Shown here one piece after another: positions 45,809 through 55,767 of a stretch of 64,000 bases of DNA. Under the pieces are notes generated by a model. That model was not told where the DNA came from, made no database searches, and saw only the letters and a program-made list of their open reading frames with translations. The stretch is taken from positions 682,001 to 746,000 of the forward strand of contig JACKQL020000021.1 in NCBI GenBank assembly GCA_018296165.2, written 5' to 3'. The translations under genes were made by a program, and so were the position numbers. Within the stretch, counting starts at the first letter, position 1. Each line of letters begins with the position of its first letter. Source of the DNA: Termitomyces sp. T153. Its lineage: Eukaryota; Basidiomycota; Agaricomycetes; Agaricales; Lyophyllaceae.

Positions 45809-46289
45809 TCACCCCCCCCTCTAGTGTGTGGTGTCTCAACATGCAGAGTAGAAGAAATTCTAGATTGCCTGGTCCACTGGTGAAATTGGGTAGATCCCTC
45901 AGATAGCCCATGGCATATCTGGGTGCCTCCAGTGGAACTCACTAATCAGCCCTAGTGCATGCATGTTTTCTCATGGTTTCTAGCAGATGTCCTCAATTCC
46001 ATAGCTTTTCCACTTCTCCTCATATTGTAGCTGTCATTGGAACAGACAAATATCTAGGATCTCTCCCACCTTGTACTCCTTGTTGTCATTAACCATCACT
46101 GGAGGTGGTGGGGGTGCCAGGCATTGCCCCAGAATAGGGTCCTTTAGAGCCAGAATTAGCTTGACCATATTGAACACTAGGTGGAGCTAGTGCATCCCTG
46201 CAAAGAGCCAGAGTCAATAGGCCAGTGGCCTGACCTGCTGTTTCTACTGTGAAGGGTCCTAATTGGTGGTGCAAGAGCTTTTTTGATGG

Positions 46290-47530
46290 TCAGGTGTTTG
46301 TAATATTGGAGCTGTATAGATAGACCCAATCCCTAGGCTGGTACTTGGGCACTGGAATTCTTTCATGATTATAATACCATGCCATGTTGTCCTTTGCCTT
46401 TGCTAGGGCCACCCGGGCTTCCTCCTATGACTTCTTCATCTAGTCCATGAACTTGTTCACTGCTTCATTCTCTGACAGCCAGGCCCAGGGTTTGAAGCCC
46501 ATGTGCAGGTGACATCCAGTGTCAAGGAAGAAGGGCAAAAACTGGGTAGCCATGTAGATGTGGTTGTTGTACTGGAACTCAGCATCAGGGAGGAGTTCAT
46601 CCCAGTCATCCTGGCACTCATTGCAGAAGAGGTGGAGGTATTGCTTGAGCTCCTGATTCATGCATTTGGTCTGGCCATCAGACTGTGAGTGGTAGGTGGT
46701 GGAAGTGTGAAGCTTCATGCCAAGTAGTTAGTAGAGCTCTTGGGTGAAGTCCACTATGAATTGTGGCCTGCAGTTGGATATGTAGGCATTAGAGAGGCTG
46801 TGGAGCTTCCAGACATCTCTCTGGTATAGGTTTGCAGCACCCATAGCAGAGCAGGTGGTGTGAGTGGGAATGAAGTGCACTCACTTGCTATACAGGCCCA
46901 CCACTACCATGATGGCATTGTAACCATGTGCATCAGGGAGCTCTACAATGAAGTCCACCAAAGCAACACTCCATCACTCCAAGGGGACAGGGAGGGGATG
47001 TAGCTGTCTAGTGGGGAGATGGCATTGAGGCTTGATCCAAAGACAGAGATCACATGTACTGGTGTAGGACCCAATGTACTGGGACATCTGTGGCTACCAG
47101 TAGCTTTGGGATACTAGCTCCAATGTTTTCCATTGACCAGGATGTCCAGCAATTCAAAAGTTGTGGTGTTGCTCTACAATCCTTCAACAGAGCTCAAGAA
47201 TGTTAGGCATGTAGATGTAGTTGTGGAAGGTCAGAAGTCGGTCTCTAAGGGCCTATTTTGTCCACCTGGCACCAGTAGTATGGCTCAACTTCAGTGCCCA
47301 ACCCATCTGGGCTATGAGTTCCTCCTGCTAACTATCCCAATTTCCATGTCAGATGTTCCAGGAAATGTCCACCTCCACTTCCTCAATGGCTAGACCTTCC
47401 ATGGCTTGGATCACATACAATTTGGGGCAGAGAAGCACAATGTTGCTATTGTCATTTCCTCTGGTGCCATGGTCTGCTCTTCTGGACAGGGCATTTGGCT
47501 TCCAAATACTCTGGCCTAGCTTGTAGTGCA
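46290..47530 (-). pseudogene. Gypsy D integrase remnant
   Basis: The best frame, 46718-46440, contains KLHTSTTYHSQSDGQTKCMN and QELKQYLHLFCNECQDDWDE; the catalytic Glu of DGQTE is replaced by Lys. Upstream pieces keep parts of the HHCC and core regions. 45810-46290 holds the C-terminal and chromodomain part, broken by stops. Confidence 0.8.
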
Positions 47531-47561
47531 ATAAGAAGTTGAAGTTGGCTAGATAGAGGGA

Positions 47562-48540
47562 CTACCAGGCTTGGCAGTGGTTGAGCTTCTTAGCTGTCTG
47601 GAAGTGTTTGAGGTTCTTGTAATCCATCCAAACCTCAAACTTGTGCCGCACACCCTTCAGAAAATGCTGCCACTCTTCAAAGAACTGGATGATAGCCAGC
47701 ATCTCCTTGTTATGGATTCCATAGTTGTGCTCTACTGCATTTAGGCTCTTGGAGTAAAAGGCCACCCAATGCCACTTCCTATTCTCTGGGGACTGTTGCA
47801 ATAACACTGCTCAGATGGCAAAGTCAGAGCTGTTGGCTTCAATCCAGAAGGGAGAATTGTTGTCCAGAAAGAGGAGGATGGGTTCAGAGGTGACAGTGTG
47901 CTTGAGAGTATTGAAGGCCATCTGCTCCAGAAGCCCCCAGCTCCAGGCAGTGCCTTTTGTGGTGAGGTTGAATAGAGGATGGGCATGATGCAAGAAGTTC
48001 TGGATGAACCTCCTGTAGAAGTTAGCAAAGCCTAGGAAGGCCTGCACTTCCTTCTTGTTCTTGGGCTCTAGCCACTCCACAACACCTGCCACCAACACTA
48101 AATCCATCTCCATGGCTCCATCAGCCTGAGATACTTGATCCAAGTCTGTTCAAACTCACACTTCTTCAGTTTAAGATAGCATTGGTAACAGTGGAGGCAT
48201 TTCAAGACAAGGCATGTGATCTAGCAGTGCTCCTCTAATGTTTTGGTGTAGATAACAATGTCATTGAAGTATATGCATGCAATGCCTTTGCTGATGAGGT
48301 TCCAGAAGATATTCTTCATCATTGTCTGAAAGGTGGCTGGACTATTGGTGAGTCCAAAAAACATGATGAGAGGTTCAAACAACCCCCAGTTGGTCCAGAA
48401 GGTGGCCTTCTATTTGTCTTCCTTGTGCATGCACATGTTGTTATAGCCCCACCAGATGTCCAATTTAGTAAAATACAGTGCACTTTGGAGGTTATTGATG
48501 AGCTTGGAGATGAGAAGGGCTTAGAATTCAGCATTAGTTC
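47562..48540 (-). pseudogene. Gypsy D reverse transcriptase and RNase H remnant
   Basis: RT blocks: [30 protein letters not shown], a NDIVIYTKTLEEH box (catalytic DD now ND) and WLEPKNKKEVQAFLGFANFY. RNase H: FLDNNSPFWIEANSSDF, AFYSKSLNAVEHNYGIHNKE, VWMDYKNLKHF. At about 48522 an estimated 190 nt of the RT N-terminus (the KKKDG and YRxLN blocks) are missing, so PDAEF is joined to LISKLINNL. Confidence 0.85.
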
Positions 48541-48930
48541 AATGGCATGGTCCCACTGTTTGTGCTCCAGAAGTGAGTCAAATCAGGCCTTAGAGAACAC
48601 ATCCTCAAATGTGTGGAGGTATGGAGGCATGATGTTCTGGAACACCCAGGGCACAGAGTTGGCAGCAAACACCTGGGCCAGCTATTGGAATGTGGTCTGG
48701 CAAGCCCAGATCTCTATGGAGGAGGGCAGGAAGCATAAGTTGCTAGTGTAGATTTGGTCTCCAACTTCCACTGCCTCATCCAGGAGCTCCAGATTCTGTA
48801 TGCCTCCAAATTCCCCTCCTAGTTCCTCCTCTGGGGCCCCACCACTGCTCTGGTTGTCCTTGTAGAGGGCCTCCCTATAGGAGAACACCAGAGGTGGGGG
48901 GTCCAGGAGGTCTAGATCCACCAAGGGGAG

Positions 48931-48978
48931 ATGGCCAGCATGGCATGCTCAAATGGCCAGCATGGCATGCTCAAATGG
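48931..48978. repeat. 22-bp tandem duplication in Gypsy D
   Basis: The unit ATGGCCAGCATGGCATGCTC plus AA occurs at 48931 and 48953, followed by a partial copy. It lies between protease and reverse transcriptase; Gypsy B has a single copy at the equivalent place. Confidence 0.85.
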
Positions 48979-49078
48979 CCATGTGCTCTCAAACTTCAGC
49001 CTGGCACTCTTCTTTGACTTCAGTGGCACATGCTAAGCACCTCCAGGGGCACCAGCTCATAGTTACCTTGCTCTGGGC

Positions 49079-49390
49079 TCAGTCTACTTGAGAGCTGTGC
49101 TCCTGAAGCCATATGAAACCAAGGATCATGTCCTGCTTGCCTAAACTGGTAATGGCAAAGACTGTGCACTCTGCATGGGTCTGATAGTGGAGAACAAAGT
49201 CTACTATGGAGCTGATGGCACCAGCTTTGTTGGGGATTCCATCAATGTTGAACACTGGAATAGGCTGGAGAAGTGGCTGTGTGGTCAGGCCATGGTGCTT
49301 CATGAACTCTGAGTCCAAAAACAGTCCTGTTGCTCTGCTATCTAGGAGAGCAGTGACCTCTGCAAGTTTGCTGGGTGTCTGTGGTCTCAA
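49079..49390 (-). pseudogene. Gypsy D aspartic protease, active-site Gly replaced
   Basis: VTALLDSRATGLFLDSEFMK, then PVFNIDGIPNKAGAI and TSLGKQDMILGFIWLQEHSS: same protease as in B with the same D-S-R in place of D-S-G. Otherwise the retropepsin frame is intact for about 100 residues. Confidence 0.85.
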
Positions 49391-49672
49391 TTTCTATGTT
49401 AAGGTGCAATGAGTTTGGTGACAGGCTTGAGGCCACTACATATTGCTGGGGTAGTTGGTGCTCCCAGGTGGAGCAGTGCTAACAGAGCCTAGCTAGCATT
49501 GGAGGGCTTGTCTTGGACTCCAGAGTTGGTGTTTGTACATCTGAAGAGAAAAGCCAAGGTTCTTCTATTTTAGAATGCTTGACAATGAGGAGGGCAATTT
49601 CATTTTCCAGCAACAGACATGAGAACCTGCTAGTACCCAGTGATGAGGGTGTACACCTCATCCATCGCTCAA

Positions 49673-50064
49673 CTAAAAATCCTCCTCCAAGTGTGTGCAA
49701 GTACCAATATCCTCTGGGGTCAACTCCAGTGTGAGCTCATCTGGTGACAGAGCTCTGGCAGCATCCTTTGTAGCCAACAGCTGCAGGAGAAGCTCCTCCT
49801 GCTCTGCCATAGAGAGGTAGTGCACCTCCAAACCCAACAAGCAATGTTGTGCAAAGTGCCCCAGTTTTTTGCATTTTTGGCACAGTAGTAGCATGGGATG
49901 GTGCTGTCAGGCTGCATCTACATCCATGGGAATGCCTGGCAGCAAGGGGCATAGTGTGGAGATGGCCAGAGCAGGGGCAGGTGCTGAGAGTGCAGGAGCA
50001 GGGTAACAGAGACTGGCAACCAAAGTGGGGCACTGCCTTGGGTGCAAGCAGCAGAGCTCCTTTG
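49673..50064 (-). pseudogene. Gypsy D gag C-terminus with zinc knuckle
   Basis: LCCLHPRQCPTLVASLCYPA leads into a proline/alanine-rich linker, GIPMDVDAA and the knuckle CQKCKKLGHFAQHC (about 49850-49890), then LGLEVHYLSMAEQEELLLQL. The match to Gypsy B gag stops at about 50064. Confidence 0.8.
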
Positions 50065-50135
50065 CTGATGGTGTTATGGAGAGTATGGCATACAGGCTGC
50101 CCTTTCTGATCAACAGATCAATGCCTTCACCTATT
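50065..50135 (-). pseudogene. Alcohol dehydrogenase exon 3, stranded left of Gypsy E
   Basis: On the minus strand a CAG acceptor at 50136-50138 is followed by codons reading IGEGIDLLIRKGSLYAILSI. Joined after GHEISGYVIE of exon 2 in the correct phase (GA/A) this gives the usual MDR sequence GHEISGYVIE-x-GEG. After about 70 nt the similarity passes into Gypsy D gag. The exon has no CpG, unlike exons 1 and 2. Exact right and left limits of the coding remnant are inferred. Confidence 0.65.
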
Positions 50136-50149
50136 CTGAATTGAGGTAT

Positions 50150-50424
50150 TGAAAGGCTGTTGGTAACAGCCTCGCTGTGAACCCAATAGATAGGATAAAA
50201 TCTACTTTGTTTGCTAGTGGTTAGGATACAATTTTGTATGTAGTTTATCTAAATGCTCACCTTTGTTTGCTAGTGGTTAGGATGAGCAAACAAAGGTGAG
50301 ATGGAAAACTTCATTGGCAGTGGTCACATGAGTGTGCTGCAAGTGCCACTTGTGTGATGCTAAGGTGAGGTTTGTGTCATTAAAAGATCATCAAAACATT
50401 GTAAGTTGCTTGTGCATAATTACA
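50150..50424 (-). repeat. Gypsy E 3' LTR, CpG-depleted
   Basis: TGAAAGGCTGTTGG to GCATAATTACA. Aligned with the right LTR it has lost essentially all CpG; by eye about 19 sites are CG on the right and only 1 here. A C-rich run follows at 50425 (polypurine tract on the minus strand). Confidence 0.95.
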
Positions 50425-50429
50425 CCCCT

Positions 50430-51205
50430 CCCCCCCAAAACATTCTGTCACCATGTCATCTCACAGTATTCTCCAAAGCCTCCCACATGTCCAGCACCTC
50501 ACATTCATCCAACTCTGAATGGAGCAGCCATTTGTCATGCTCTTGCAGGAAATTGACACAACACATGAGGTATTGTCAATCCAGGCCATGCCTGTGTTCA
50601 TCAATTATTTTGTTGATGACCTGGTGGTCAGTAACCCTGTCTTCCATTACTACAGGACTGGAGTGGGTATATTCTCTATTGGGGAACAGGGTAGGGTCAT
50701 TAGGGATGTGCTGCTTCAGCAAACTGGCATGGAAACTGGGGAAAGTATGCTTCTTGTTGCTCAGCAGATGCAGGGTATACTCTGAACATTCTTGGAAGGT
50801 CACTACTACTTTGTATGGTTTGTCATTCCAGGGCATAAACTTGGCAACACATTTCTCTCCCTTGTGCATGTAGTCTCTCTGGCAATGTCTAGTTGTGAGC
50901 ATCACAAAGTCCCCAACTTCATAGACCTCCTCCTCTGCTTGCCCTCTGTTAGCATAATAAGCCTGTCAAACCTTAGCCATGAGGTTATCCTGAGCTTTCT
51001 GCACATCCTGTTGTAGTTTACTGATAATTTCATGTGCTTTTTTCTTGTCCTTTGAGGCCCTTGCTGGTAGTGGTGTCAAGGGGGGAATGATGTGTGGGGA
51101 GTGCCCTGTCTCTAGTTGGAAGGGTAAGAATCCCACGGACAAATTAACTGTGTTCACGATAGCAAATTGAATCCAGGGAAGTGTTGCTAGCCAGCCTCTT
51201 TGGTC
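50430..51205 (-). pseudogene. Gypsy E integrase C-terminal region
   Basis: The frame 50905-50576 has HCQRDYMHKGEKCVAKFMPW, NDKPYKVVVTFQECSEYTLH and SFHASLLKQHIPNDPTLFPN: the post-core domain of Gypsy integrases (GDxVxL..K...P..GPF..........L......H..FH...LKP pattern). 51157-50966 adds SVGFLPFQLETGHSPHIIPP. Decayed but ordered. Confidence 0.75.
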
Positions 51206-51949
51206 TCAGTCAACAAGGTACCTAATCACCTGAACTACCATCTTGTTCATGCATTCACTGCTGCCATCTGTCTTGGGGTGATAGGCAGTCAACATCTTCA
51301 GCTTGATGCCCATGAATCTGTGCAACTCTTTCCAAATGTCCACTATAAAAAGCTTGTCTCTGTCCAAAACAATCTGTATCATTAGACCATTCTTGCAGTA
51401 CCACTTGTTGAAAAGCATGAGTGCAATCTCCACTGCTGAGTCCTTTGAGTGTGTGCCTGCAAGTTGGACCTCAGCTCCCAGCAAGTTGGTCATGCTCATA
51501 ATCATGTCTTTGCTATTCTCCTCAGGCAAAGGGCCAATGAAATCAATTCCAACCACAGAAAGCCTATTATCAGGCACTGGCAAGGGGTGTAATGGCCCCA
51601 CAGGTTTTGTGGTACAATCTTTGTCACATTGGCAAGAGACACAAGATGGAATGTAAGCCTTCTCAAGGTCCCACCCCATGTGGGGCCAATAATACAAGTC
51701 TTGTAGGGCTGTGTAGCTCTTGTCAAATCTGAAATGTCCAAGTGTGTCATGGGCTAAGCTGTAGAGCAGTTTGCAAATGCAAGTACTGCTGGGGATGAGC
51801 AAGCATTTTCTGAGGTATAGGAGTCCATTCTTGAGCCTCATCTCCACAATGCTGCTCTTTTCTACTCCATTGCATACCTGCTGGATGAATGCATCTTCCT
51901 TGTATCCCAACATGATTTCCTCATGCAGTTGTTTGTCTGTTAATCTCAA
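51206..51949 (-). pseudogene. Gypsy E integrase, long open frame
   Basis: A 247-residue frame covering zinc domain and catalytic core. HDTLGHF supplies the two His and CVSCQCDK the Cys pair of the HHCC finger; the core has VVGIDFIGPLPEE (first Asp), VLDRDKLF (second Asp; canonical SDRDxxF) and HPKTDGSSECMNK (catalytic Glu retained). It inserts retroelement cDNA. This is among the best preserved frames in E although the flanking DNA has lost CpG. Confidence 0.9.
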
Positions 51950-52078
51950 GGACTCCTCCTGCCACCATACAGGTCATTGGTGGGGACCAGGTGTACACAA
52001 GGCCCATGCTGCCAACTCTGTGCTAGGCAATGCCACAGGCATTGTAGATAAGGAGTTAGCTGTGGAGTTATTTTCCCC

Positions 52079-52555
52079 TCAAACATAGATAATTTTGAAA
52101 TCAAAATTGGCTAGGGAAATTGCCCATTGAGCCTGCCATTGTGACATCTGTTTCTGCAACTGAAAGTACTTGAGAGTGTGGTGGTCTGTGTAGACCTTGA
52201 AGTGTACCCCTAACAGACTTGTTCTCCACTTCTTCAAAGCCTTTACAATGGCAAGGAGTTCCTTCTTGTGTGTTGGGTAGTTGTGCTGCACAGCATTGAG
52301 CTGGTAGGAGTCATCTGCCACAGAGCATGTGGTCTCCCAAGTCTCTCTAAAACCCAGGACTGCCCCTGCTCTGTGGTCACTCATGTCCATCATCACAAAG
52401 ATCCTTTTGGATGAGTTGTTGTAGTCAATGACTGTCAGCATTTCCAAATCTGTCACAATATGGTGTATAGTGTCAAAAGCCTTCTGATGCTTCTTTGTCC
52501 ATGTGGGGAAATCCTTGTCACATTCTTTGTTGGTGAGTGGTGTGAAGATGCTCAT
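52079..52555 (-). pseudogene. Gypsy E RNase H
   Basis: The frame contains DMSDHRAGAVLGF, AVQHNYPTHKKELLAIVKAL, KKWRTSLLGVHFKVYTDHHT, LKYFQLQKQMSQWQAQWAIS and the ending LANFDFKIIYV. All normal Gypsy RNase H blocks are present. It follows an RT region with many breaks. Confidence 0.88.
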
Positions 52556-53240
52556 ATGTTCTGCTAGGGCAGAGATGAATGGGGAGAGATATCAAGTGAG
52601 ACCAAGACAACCTTGGACATTGGTAGCAGTGGTGGGTGGGCCATTCAGCAATCTTATCCACCTTCCTGGGGTCAGCTCACACACCATTCTTTGAGATGAT
52701 ATGCCTTAGGAAATGTTATTTCAATGCAAACAGAATCAACTTCCTCAAGTTGCAAAAAAGGTTAGCCTTCCAGAGGGCCTCAATGATCTTCCAAATGTTC
52801 TCCTTGTGCTCCATAATCAAGTTTGACCAGATGATAATGTTGTCAAGATAGACATAACAGATGATGCTGATGAGTTCCCATAAGGCATCCATCATCCAAC
52901 ATTGATGTGTGGAGGGTGCATTGCACCCACCCATCAGCATTACTACCCACTCATACAGACCCCAGAGAGTGTGTATAGCCATCAAATGTATGTTGTCTGA
53001 GTGGACTTGTGTCTGAAAAAAGGTGTTGGTCCTGTCAATTTTGCAGAAGGTTTTCCTTTTGCCACAGTCAGCAAGGATATTGTTGATGTGAGACAGAGGG
53101 AAACTATCTTGGATAGTGTTCTGGTTGAGAAGTCAGTAATCATTTACCCATTGTGGTGGAACCATGAGATTGGGCACACTGTCACAGTTCTTTGGAATAC
53201 AGAAGGCCAGAGTGAATTTGGAAGAGGAAGGGCATAAGCA
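52556..53240 (-). pseudogene. Gypsy E reverse transcriptase remnant
   Basis: Readable blocks: VVMLMGGCNAPSTHQCWMMD (canonical FGLxNAPATFQxLM), YVYLDNIIIWSNLIMEHKEN (YLDD with second Asp to Asn) and LFCNLRKLILFALK. Upstream blocks near 53000-53240 are in other frames. Polymerase inactive. Confidence 0.8.
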
Positions 53241-53473
53241 TCTGGCCACAAGATGTTTGTCAAGAAGCTTCTTCCAAGGCTTGTGGAATTTCTTTGGCAC
53301 TCCATATTATCAACAGTTGGTAATTAGGGAGGGGTCCTTGAGCTGTATCCTGTGATAAATGTGTTCAGGTACATTGTCCAGGGTTTTGAGAAGTTCTGAA
53401 GGGAAACAGTCAGCATATTTCAGCTTTTGCCTCTTCATCCTTCTGCTTGAGCTCTTCCTCCAATGACAGGACC

Positions 53474-54220
53474 TCAATTTGTTTGCAGATTAAAGCCATG
53501 ATCTGGCTTGGAGGGCATCATCTTCACAGTGGGGAGATGTGGTGCATCTTTGATGCTCTGCCTTCCTGGTGTCTTAGTACATATGTGGGGTTGAGTCAAT
53601 GAAGTGGGAAGGGGAAGTGTTGTGGTCTGTCTGAGGTTGACAATGTCAAAGCCAGTACACTTATCCATGGCAGTGTTGTTTTCAATATTTAATACCAATT
53701 CCTTCACAGACAGGAATGGGATTCCTAGCACTAGTGGTATGGGAAGATGGGCATTAACCTTTGCCTGCAAAACCCCTGATTTCCACACTCTGTTACCTAC
53801 TGTCACCTCCAGTCTAATGTATTTGTTGCATGTCAATGATTCTTTGGTAAGCAAGATGAGGTTGTCTTCACTCTTTGGTAGCTGGAGTCATCTTAATCTG
53901 AGTTTTGTAGTAAGTTCATTGCTAATAACTGTGGAGGGGCAACCATTATTGAGCATTGCATGGACAGAGAGAGGAGAGGAAGAAAAAATGGCTGGCCCCA
54001 TCACCTCCAGCATGACAGTCATGTGGGGTGCAGACAGCATAGATGGAAATGTAGTTGCATATATATATAAATCATCCATATCTTCATCTCTTATCTCTTC
54101 ATTGCTGACAGATTTGGCATATGCTAATCCTGCCATGGCCTTTGATTTGGCTGCCAAGGCCATTGCTAGAGTGAGCATTTTGCTGGTCTTTGGGTCTGGC
54201 CATGAGTTCAAGACTTTCAT
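53474..54220 (-). pseudogene. Gypsy E protease region
   Basis: Frame 54220-53888 ends with HAMLNNGCPSTVISNELTTK, which resembles a retropepsin active site with the catalytic Asp changed to Asn; frame 53854-53474 continues with SLTCNKYIRLEVTVGNRVWK and LPIPLVLGIPFLSVKELVLN, the second half of the fold (hydrophobic ILGxPFL). Frameshift between the two. Confidence 0.7.
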
Positions 54221-54239
54221 GGGACATGCATCTGGATTC

Positions 54240-55407
54240 TCAGGGTGAGTGCAGTAGAAAGTAAGACAACAAGTACAACCCTGATGCTCAGAGAGTAGAT
54301 TCCTCTGCTTGTTAGTGAGTTTGGACAGCTTGATTCATGATGTGTCAGTCCCTGAGATACTGGGGGAGGTGCTGGTGGTGCGCAAAGGTGGTTTAGAAAT
54401 TCTTTTGGCCAATGGTCTGTGCTTGGTTCTGTTGGCATTGCTGGCATTGATCATTGCTTTGGTCTGCACTTGACCTTCTGCTAACTCTTCATCCAACTCC
54501 ATGACCTTGGAGATCCAGTTGGCAAGCTCTGGGACTTTGAGCCTTTTTGCATCTACTTTCCTATGCAGATTGGGGTGCATGTGGGACTTGAAGTGTGCCT
54601 TGAGAGCCAGTTTGGTCAAGGTGTGTTCAGAGTTCATATTCTTGAGGTGTGAATTCAGATTTTGCACTACCATGACCCAGTCTGCAAAGGAGGCACCTTC
54701 CTGATATGAGCCAAGGATAGCATCTTGGACCTTTGTCCACCAGTTGTGTGGTAGAGCAAATTTCTGGAACTCCTCGAGGTATTCCTCAAGCATCATGGCA
54801 TCAATTCTTAACTGATTGGTGCAGTACCATGCTACAAAAAAGGTTCCAGCATTCCATCCACAATGTAGGCAACAATCTCTGCAGGTTTCTTTCCTTAATG
54901 CTTGTAATACCAATGGTATGTGATGGCCCATTGTTGGAAAATATAATTGTCCATTCATTCCTCTGTGAGCATGGGGCACTCCTTGAGCTTGGTGATCCTC
55001 ACTTCTGCCAGAGGGCGCTGATCTTCTGCTTCTGGGTTGAAGGCGAGTGTGACCAACATTGTTTTTTGATTGGTGGTGGCTGTTGGATGACAATAGGCAC
55101 CGAGTGATTGTTGTTCAGGGTTGGATTGATGGGAGGAAATGACTTCGTCCTCGGACGACAATGACTCTGTGCTCCTGGACATCTCAGACGAGCTGGACAG
55201 TGCGGACTCGACAAGTGCAGTGGATGTCTTGGCTTCACTGGACGTGGGGGATTGTCCCTCTCTAGACATCCTGAAGTCATTCCAGGGAGAGCTGATAGGC
55301 GGAGGAGTGGTGGGTAGGGCACCTGGTAGGGGTGCTGTGGTACTTTGTTGACGCGCCGCTTGTCTAGTGACTAGGGGAGTGGGAGTCGACGGTCTGCGGC
55401 GATTCAA
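54240..55407 (-). pseudogene. Gypsy E gag
   Basis: Frame 55407-54955 gives a basic, Ser/Pro-rich N-terminus (RRPSTPTPLVTRQAARQQ). Frame 55093-54335 includes NHNWWTKVQDAILGSYQEG-like and FADWVMVVQNLNSHLKNMNS, LALKAHFKSHMHPNLHRKVD and LANWISKVMELDEELAEGQ, a typical Gypsy capsid region. Downstream, near 54250-54310, LSEHQGCTCCLTFYCTHPEN contains the Cys/His motif of this gag type. CpG is common right of about 54.95 kb and rare to the left. Confidence 0.8.
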
Positions 55408-55445
55408 GAACAGGTTGAAGTGATCTTATCGGTGTCAAAATCAAG

Positions 55446-55719
55446 TGAAAGGCTGTCGGTAACAGCCTCACTGTGAACCTAACGGACAGGATAAAACGTA
55501 CTTCGTTTGCTAGTGGTTAGGATACAATTTGTATGTAGTTTATCTAAATGCTCACCTTCGTTTGCTAGTGGTTAGGATGAGCAAACGAAGGTGAGACGGA
55601 AAACTTCTTTGGCAGCGCTCACGTGAGTGTGCCGCAAGCGCCGCTTGTGTGACGCAAAGGTGAGGTTTGCGTCATCGAAACATCATCGAAACGTCGTAAG
55701 TTGCTTGTGCACGCTTACA
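55446..55719 (-). repeat. Gypsy E 5' LTR, CpG-rich
   Basis: TGAAAGGCTGTCGG to GCACGCTTACA. It has a perfect 14-bp stem (CACCTTCGTTTGCT / AGCAAACGAAGGTG, about 55553-55593) and two copies of CTAGTGGTTAGGAT. Confidence 0.95.
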
Positions 55720-55767
55720 GGTATCAGGGCTTGCGTCTGATGAGGCTAATGAGGAGGAAATACTTAC

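Larger units (their letters stand above)
45466..50064 (-). mobile_element. Gypsy D, same family as A/B, 5'-truncated
   Basis: 3' LTR at 45466-45808, then on the minus strand chromodomain region, integrase, RNase H, reverse transcriptase, protease and the end of gag. The right side stops near 50064 inside gag, where the alcohol dehydrogenase exon begins; gag N-terminus and 5' LTR are missing. CpG is nearly absent. It probably broke the dehydrogenase gene, or was placed there by a later deletion. Confidence 0.85.
50150..55719 (-). mobile_element. Gypsy E, full length with LTRs and GGTAT TSD, inside an intron
   Basis: A 5570-bp element of a different family from A-D. LTRs 50150-50424 and 55446-55719; target duplication GGTAT at 50145-50149 and 55720-55724. 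Minus-strand order: gag, protease, RT, RNase H, integrase and a C-terminal region. Most of it is CpG-depleted and broken, but the right 0.7 kb (5' LTR and gag start) keeps many CpG. It lies within intron 2 of the alcohol dehydrogenase gene; without it the intron is 57 nt. Confidence 0.95.

Noticed and set aside
55500..55600. tRNA gene in the Gypsy E LTR
   Set aside because: Only the D-arm-like 14-mer is present; there is no acceptor stem, anticodon arm or T-arm with GGTTCGA.
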